Assembly (NCBI GenBank): GCA_040954595.2
Contig: CM082578.2
Span: 4,960,001 to 5,024,000 of the forward strand
Length of the DNA stretch: 64,000 bases
Origin: Balanoglossus misakiensis
Lineage: Eukaryota > Hemichordata
Direction: 5' to 3'
Below are positions 56,971-64,000 of this stretch, piece by piece. Every line of letters starts with the position of its first letter. The stretch's first letter is position 1. Under the pieces are notes generated by a model, which saw only the letters and a list, made by a program, of their open reading frames with translations, was not told the origin of the DNA and did not search any database. A program made the position numbers and the translations under genes.

Positions 56971-59555
56971 GTAATCGCAGTCATGTCCGGTGGTGGCCAT
57001 TCATGTCACGTCTGTCCACGCGTGTGACGGTCAGAAGCCTTTTTTCGGGTGAACTTTGACACGATTGATGACGTCATACCTTCAGGACTCCGGCGTTCAT
57101 TGCCCTATTTATAAAAAAAGGTGTGTCATATGAATAGTGTTACCGTACGGCGTGGGGATGGTGTCTAGTACTTACTGAGGAAACATGTAAATCATTACTG
57201 GGTCAGTGATACTGTTTGTGGGAGAAGGCGATGACCAATTGAAAGATTAGACGAGAACAAATTGCCGAGAGAACTATTCTGCACACAACCACAAGACATA
57301 TTAACACATGGTTGCTGTTGTGCGCTACTGGTTGTGTTGTGTTTGACACAGGTGAACCGTTCAAAACATGTGACGTTTACGGATCTGTGAGCGTTTTACG
57401 GATCTGATAGCGTGCTGATAACCTGTATGGTTTGACCAACGCTTGTCATACCGAAGAATTCAAGATACAAATCTGATTGCACCAAATCGACCTTTGGTCA
57501 CGGTGACGTGTTTGTACTTTACGAGTTCGCCAACTTTACGGGTATGGTATTTATACATGGCATTTTTCTGTGCGGAACGTTTCAGCGTATATCACTCCAG
57601 CAAGACCGTTTTTAGCAACTTCTCACCGAACAACCGAAGCGTAATACCCAACACAACACCAATCACACACAGCGGGGCTTGAACCGGGTCATCTCATTTC
57701 CTCTGTACGTTCCGCTGGGCAACGCGTGGAAATCCTTTCCCTATGACGTCACCCAAACGGAAGACAAACAGCAGACGATAAGGAATTTTGACAAAGGTCC
57801 ACTACGCGGCGATTCTTGTGTAATATCACGACAGTATTGCCACATACAAAGAAGACCTCTGACGAAAGTTGTTCTCACGACAGTCCATTTGATAACTGTA
57901 GTCTCAAAGGTAAGTCAAAGAACATACACTCTGACCGTCCTTCTTCTGTGTAAGAACTCTCGACTTTGACAAATGTCTGTAATTTTATACTAGAGCGCAC
58001 ACAGGCCTCGTAGGGATCGCTCGTCCTAATTTCGGTAGGCACAGTTCTGTTATTTTCTTACGTAGACAAGATTAGTTCGACAGTTCATGGCCACGCACAT
58101 AGTGACCCGCCGGCGCTCATGATTTTATATGTCGGCGCTGGGGTAATAGAGAAACTATGACGCGGACGAATTTATACAGCTGTTCTGCATTTTCTGCTTA
58201 TATATGTGTTACTATCAATCTTGTGAATCTGTTCCCTTTTACGTCATCCTAGCATACTAAAACCTGTATTCTATTACATTGTATGTAAATGAAACATCTT
58301 CCGTGACAAGATGCAAATGTAAGAAATGGTGCTAAAACTACGGGGTTTTGAAACAGGTGAGAACAAGTTACTGCACAGATTCTAACCACTAGTTAAAATG
58401 CGCCGACTGTGATAAAAAACGGGCGTAATACTAGTGAGTAGTAACGTTAACATACACTCGACAAGGGCAACATGTAATGTAGTGAGATTTACAGTTCAGC
58501 AGTCTAGATGTGTCGTCAGCAAGCCCGTTAATGTTTACACATCTGCTAGTGTCGTGAGTGTACATGCTCGCATGTACCATAAATAACAGTGGCCGCCTTC
58601 TTTGCATGGCCTCTTCCCATTTGAAATGGGAAAGTGTATATATCATATACATGTAGAATGCCAACGAACCCCTTTTCTTCAATTGATATGTCTGGTCTCG
58701 TTCAAAACCTGTCGTACGATTGCACCGAACCGAGACTTCGCGGTATCCCTTCTGGCGATGCAATGCACTGCTGTAAACATGTCACGTCTAATACTACATT
58801 CCGATAAATGCTACTTCAGTAGAAATCATCTGATACTATATGCAACGCTGCACTATGATGAAAGTAATATGCGCCACGGTGGCAGTTGAAAAATCTCGAG
58901 AATTATATCTTGACAGGAGAAAGGTCAAGCGAGTCTCACGAGATTGCTCTGAAACGGGAACGGCATGCATGTTTTAGACGTCCCCGTCTGAGTCTTTGCC
59001 TACGCATGCTCAAGAGCTCGCGCGCAGTAACCCTAGTTCCCAAGCACACAGAGTGAACAAAGGTAATTTAAAGCGTGGGTGTGGGGAGAAGTGGAGCTCG
59101 AAAAATGAAGTTCTAAATGAGGTTCCGTTATTACAATCGTAGGGCTTTCCCCAATTACAAAGCGCACAAAGTCGTTCCCTGAAGATCTATTCCAAGATAT
59201 AAAAATGTCTGCAGAGCGAGAGAAATGCCCCTTCTTGCAATCTGCCCACGATTTGACTAAATACCTACATGGTGTTTCTAGATAATTTTGCAATTGTCTT
59301 CTTTTTCCAAATGTGGCTGCTGTAGAATAAGCTATTTTCACAAACGCAACTCACGCATTAGAGTTATACGGCCGGTCACCTCTAAATTACATAACCTATA
59401 TATGGTCAAATAGGTGCGTCTACTAGGGTTCAAATGACCATGTTGTGGCGCACCTTTTTTTCGTGCGCCTCCAACAGTAACGAACAAGTCCTCTGGTGAC
59501 GTATACTATTTACATTGTGATGTGCATATTGGGAAAATGATTTGGACACATAACT
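56971..59555. other. Non-coding, nothing recognised
   Basis: Several frames of 80-110 codons on both strands, without domains or splice support. Confidence 0.35.
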
Positions 59556-59574
59556 GTTGTTGTTGTTGTTGTTT

Positions 59575-59633
<59 letters not shown>

Positions 59634-59634
59634 A

Positions 59635-59685
<51 letters not shown>
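59556..59685. repeat. Compound (GTT)n/(GAT)n microsatellite
   Basis: GTT units with one TTT interruption to 59633, then GAT units from 59635 to 59685. It gives spurious poly-Asn, poly-Thr and poly-Ile frames on the minus strand. Confidence 0.97.
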
Positions 59686-61530
59686 TGTAACAGAGTGTAG
59701 AAATCACATATTGCTATAATTCGGATTAATGAACGAAAGGGCAATTTCGAAGATACAATATTGCATTGAATACACTTGTATAATCATGAATAACAAGAAT
59801 CGTGTTTTTTTTCTAAATGTATCATGTGTTAAGGGCATGTAATTATGGCCAATTCTACAATACAGCCAAAATATTATAACATTAATCATACTGTGTCTGC
59901 CTTTGGCACAGCGGTTTCGCATGAAAGTGGCATAAATTCGACTTAAACCACAAATTCAGTTGATTCAATTCATGATTTAGTAAAACTGTCGGATATTTTG
60001 CTTACTGAAATATTTGCGCTGCATGTATATTCAGTACACAAAACGATCCGTCGCTCAGAAGGCGCTTCCGTTGAGAGCGCCTCGGGCGTCCGGAAATTCA
60101 GACCCATGTCTTGCACACACACACAAAAACTATCAACTTTCCTGACTTTGTGTAATGTACATCGTACAAGGGGCAATATTATTTACGCTGTCGGACACGA
60201 TTTAGTGTATATAATGTAGCCATTATGAAAATGTCAAATTTTTGAACGTTGTAATTCTGCCAACGGAATTGATTATGCAGGCCAGAGGCCACACCGCACC
60301 CGCAAAATCTAATAGTGCCCAAACAAAGTGGTACATTACCCAGGTTGGACTTCAATATCGCTCCCATTGAGAGACAGGCAAATAATAACAGCGCATCAAT
60401 ATGGGCTGTCATTTGACAATGTGGCAGTTAAAACTTACTCTCACACAGGTTATTTCACGTTGTCCTGCACACACACACAGAAATCCCACAAAATCGACCG
60501 TGGCGGCCTTGGTCGTTTGTAGGAGGGGAAAATGCTAGAGAATATGATTTATACGGTAATCGCTGTCGCAAAAGCGAACTGACTGCATACACATTCGTTG
60601 GTTGATTCGTCAGCTAAGTTTAGTGAGGAGATTTAATGCGTACCTCATTGAATTTAACACGTTCAACCACAACACTCATTAATTTCCTGCGGAGTTTAGC
60701 AGTGAAGTCACTTACGCCTTCTCGGGAGATCGCGTCACGACCCTCGACAAACGTGAAACGATTCCATAAAAAGATCATAAATGCCCATGCTCATCCTATA
60801 AACGAATGTGAACAGTAGTTTGAAATTATGTCTCGATAGAGGTCAAACTTGCTTTGGTATTAACAAGGGCGGGGAAACATTCTCCCTGCAGCTAATGAAA
60901 CTGAATGAAACTGCCCCATATTAAACCAGACTACACGTTTTGTCAAGTAAGAGATTAATTTTTACTCGTGATGTATATTTTTTTATTTGTCCTTACATTT
61001 ATGAGCAAGTAAAGGCAAACCGAGAAACCGGTGGCATTTTGGCAGAATTGCTTTGGCATTTATAGTCTACGGACGCCGGTCTTCCAGTCCCAGTGCGTCT
61101 TACGAGAAAAGGTTGTTGACACATCGACAGAACGCAACTCATGCGCATGCGGTGAGTCAACAAAATGAAGCATATTGACCGCCAAACACAGGATCCTCTT
61201 TTCAGTAAACTCTCCGTCTGTACGAGTTCCTTGCTTGGAAAGTCAATAAGCTTGTGATGTCAAATTAAACATTTGCATTTCACAGAACATTTCACCGAAC
61301 AAGACTGTCTGTTGATCATCTATTGAACCACCAAAATAGTAGCAGTTGCAATGAATTTTTCACACTTTTAGTCGTGCCTCTTGTACTTTGTTTGGCCTCG
61401 TTTACGAGTTTAACTAAACTTTAAATTTTGCCTCGACTTCAATATAGATTGAGTTTGCAAAGTAAACGTACATGTATGGAGACTTGCACATGATCTCGAT
61501 TGCGTATTTATTTTCATTTTTTTTGTGCCA
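59686..61530. other. Non-coding, nothing recognised
   Basis: Two CACACACACA tracts (60114-60124, 60470-60480) are the only visible structure. No coding signal. Confidence 0.35.
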
Positions 61531-61760
61531 ATTCATTCATTCATTCATTCATTCATTCATTCATTATTTCATTATTTCTTTTATTCATTCGATCGTTTAT
61601 TCGTTCGTTCATTCATTCCTTCATTCATTTATTCGTTCGTTTTTTCACGGTTCATTCATCCATCCATCCATCCATCCATCCATTCATTCATTCATTCATT
61701 CATTCATTCATTCATTCATTCATTCATTCATTCATTCATTCATTCATTCATTCATTCATT
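61531..61760. repeat. (CATT)n tetranucleotide array with a (CATC)n insert
   Basis: ATTC units from 61531, an irregular middle with ATTTATTCGTTCGTT, about six CATC units at 61656-61680, then about 20 perfect CATT units to 61760. It produces spurious His-Ser-Phe-Ile repeat frames in three registers. Confidence 0.97.
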
Positions 61761-64000
61761 ACTAACATATCTAAGCTTGTAATTTTCGAACTCTCGGTAT
61801 ACTGGCAATGGCCTTGGAATGAAAACTCAAACAAAGCCCAACCACTGTGCAAATTGAGAGAACAAACAGTCAGCCCAAGACAGTTAAACAGACATTTTGA
61901 ACATCGATCACTGATACACAGAGAGACGGGCATGAATGAACTCCACAGAAAGAACACGTCGGTGATTAAAATTAAACAGTGCCTCTGCTCGTCCCGCTTA
62001 CGGCTTGATGCGATTACCACGGAACGTACACAAAGAGTTTGAAAATAAAACCACCGTCCTTCCTTGACAACCTGAAATGCGTGATACGCCAGGGAATTCG
62101 GCTTACGGGAAATAATCGGGGGAAAACTGCATTCATTTTCAAATCAATATAATGAATCGGAGTCTGTGAATAGGTTGGATAGCGTGGCCACACAGAAGAT
62201 GCATGTGACACGCAGTCAAACACAAAGAAAAACTGAACATAATAGCCACTGCCCATTAGCCAATAATCATGCTGCCGCTGAAAGAGAATATTTGCAATTA
62301 AAGCAAATCCCCATTTATGCCATTGTCCACCCACTGTAGCGTCCGTGTTTATTTTCTTGTTTAATTTAATTTCACGCACTCCGGAGTGGTCAAAGTATAT
62401 GCGCTAATTCCGCCGACCCAGACAATGCGAGGTCGCCATTGGAATGCTGAGTTGCTCGCCTGTGAAGCTCTCAGGGTTCACGTGAGGACATGTCGGGCGG
62501 GCGGGCTTGCCAGATGTTGACGAAATGAATCACGCAAAGTTCGGCTGTTTGCCTGTTGTCTTGTTTATTTCAATGTGAGCATATCATAATTGTATTGCGA
62601 ATGGAACCAGCAAAGATCGCATGATAAGTTTACATTTGTATCATGGGATAATCCCATGGTGCTATTACTTTCGAGAAGTTTCGATACTGCTAAGAAGTCG
62701 CCAAGTCGCCAGTGATCACATTGTAGTTGTCTGGGGCCACGTACACCACTAACTGCCAAACCTAGATTATAAGTTTAAATGGTTCTCCAAATACATGATT
62801 TTTTACTGACCTTTAACCTCGATCTTTACATATAAGACTTGTACATACTTATTTTCACAGCGCTGTTTCACCAGAATTTATCACTTTGGGAGGATGTCCG
62901 CTTTAAATTGGCATTTTGCGGCACATGAGATCGAGTCTACCATTTTGCATATTATCGCTAAATTGTCGTGAACGCCTGGTGCGATTTGTATTTCATTAGA
63001 TTCTTAATTATAGTCCTTATTTCATGTTAGTGGGACGAATTCGAAATCCGGTTTAGATTCTGTTTGTGGCCGCTTCATTCGCTGTCTGCTAGTTCATCTT
63101 TGCGGTGTTTAACCAAGTGGATTTTTCGTGCTGTGGTCGTATCTTTGCACCCTCCCATAAATTTGTCCTTCATGAGTTTTGTCTTTGCCGGGGATGAAGT
63201 GAAATGTGTAATTGTATACACAGCTTCACACGCTGGTTTTGTTTGCAGACTTACGTGCTATTAATATTTCACTACTATCAAAATGGGGGTTGGGCCTAGT
63301 GGCGACCTCAACATGTGTTAGAAGTCAACCATGCGCACATGGCAGGCTGACACGACGTGGAATATTGCAGTGACGTGAGATGGCATTTGAAGCATGGTCG
63401 ACTGACTGCATCCATCAGATCTGGATTCAGGTTACAGCATATTGAAAGACTTTCAATGAAAAAGGCGTCCGTGCGTTCAGATTCAATAAGTCAATGATAT
63501 TCTGGCATACCTTTAAATTTTCAAAATTATTTGATATAAACGCAAGTGCACCCAAAATATACATAATATCTTTTAATCTATTCGGTACACTAGCCCCTAT
63601 TATTTGTTTGACTTTTCGATTACCCATCTCTCAAGGAGCTGAAAAATACAACCAAGGCCCATCAGTGCAGACCTTCTGCAAGCCGCACACATGTAGAGTG
63701 AAGAACGCGACCTATCAGTTTTTTTTATGACAGCCGTGTGAATCTTGGGAAGACTGAGTAAAGAAAGCCAAGATTGTGAGTTTTAGAGGTATTAAAGGTA
63801 GAAAGGTCCGTCTAACAGAGTTTGGAGAATTTCATTTACGAACAAAGCAACCGTACTATTTGTTATTCTTTTCAATAAGAACCCCACTCTTTTGTCTTTC
63901 GCAACATATTTTGCTAACATTGTCCCTTGAATGTGGAGAGCACAGGGCTTGTGTGTCAGTGGTCATACCGGCTACTTCAAACCACTATCTCTTTTCACTC
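61761..64000. other. Right end, nothing recognised
   Basis: Frames up to 121 codons (62014-62379 minus) show no domain. No repeat could be matched elsewhere in the window. Confidence 0.35.

Noticed and set aside
59430-59744. Ile/Asn- and Ser/Thr-rich frames
   Set aside because: Translations of the GTT/GAT microsatellite on the minus strand.
61472-62042. Three overlapping His-Ser-Phe-Ile repeat frames, up to 180 codons
   Set aside because: All come from the CATT array and its flank; no domain outside the repeat.

Overview
This is animal nuclear DNA, most likely from a marine invertebrate. The evidence is intron-split genes with GT/AG borders, extracellular domain exons (sushi, CUB, WSC) that all carry phase-1 borders, death-effector-domain (DED) exons, a DED-NACHT immune-receptor gene, several fold-back and terminal-inverted-repeat elements, decayed LINEs and many long microsatellites. 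Expanded NACHT receptors fit an invertebrate deuterostome (hemichordate, amphioxus or echinoderm-like), but the phylum cannot be fixed from sequence alone. There are no bacterial-style operons, no CRISPR array, and no rRNA or tRNA gene that I can support.

Layout. Bases 1-5,500 (minus strand) hold the 5' part of a mosaic secreted or membrane gene: a signal-peptide exon (5133-5208), an unplaced candidate exon with an in-frame TGA (3030-3203), a WSC exon (2057-2344), a CUB exon (959-1282) and a sushi exon (294-488), running off the left edge. Bases 5.6-19.8 kb are mostly repeats: a family shared with 29.6-31.9 kb, a dead LINE (7540-9050), a 1.2-kb tandem duplication, and a 735-bp transposon inserted in a 61-bp minisatellite, where the neighbouring units show the empty site. 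Bases 20.5-22.1 kb hold a small two-exon DED gene on the plus strand.

Bases 24.7-34.9 kb hold the most complete gene. A TATA box, a short first exon (DED helix 1), a second exon (rest of the DED) and a large NACHT exon join in phase to give a DED-NACHT receptor. The frame of the large exon breaks at an A-AAA-AAG heptamer; a -1 step there opens a further 537 codons with no leucine-rich repeats that I can recognise. The introns contain a LINE tail ending close to the exon-2 acceptor, a LINE insertion with 19-bp target duplications, and a 2-kb insertion bounded by hairpins and holding degenerate tandem repeats.

Bases 35.8-37.2 kb hold hairpin and retroposon-like repeats. At 38,665-39,564 there is an intronless gene for a PI-PLC X-domain protein in which both positions that should be catalytic histidines are changed. 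From 40 to 64 kb I find almost no gene-like signal: one candidate 78-bp exon (56893-56970), palindromic elements, further copies of the repeat families, and microsatellites.

Functionally, the DED gene and the DED-NACHT gene lie on the same strand about 4 kb apart and could belong to one innate-immune or cell-death signalling set. That is inference from domain content and position only.
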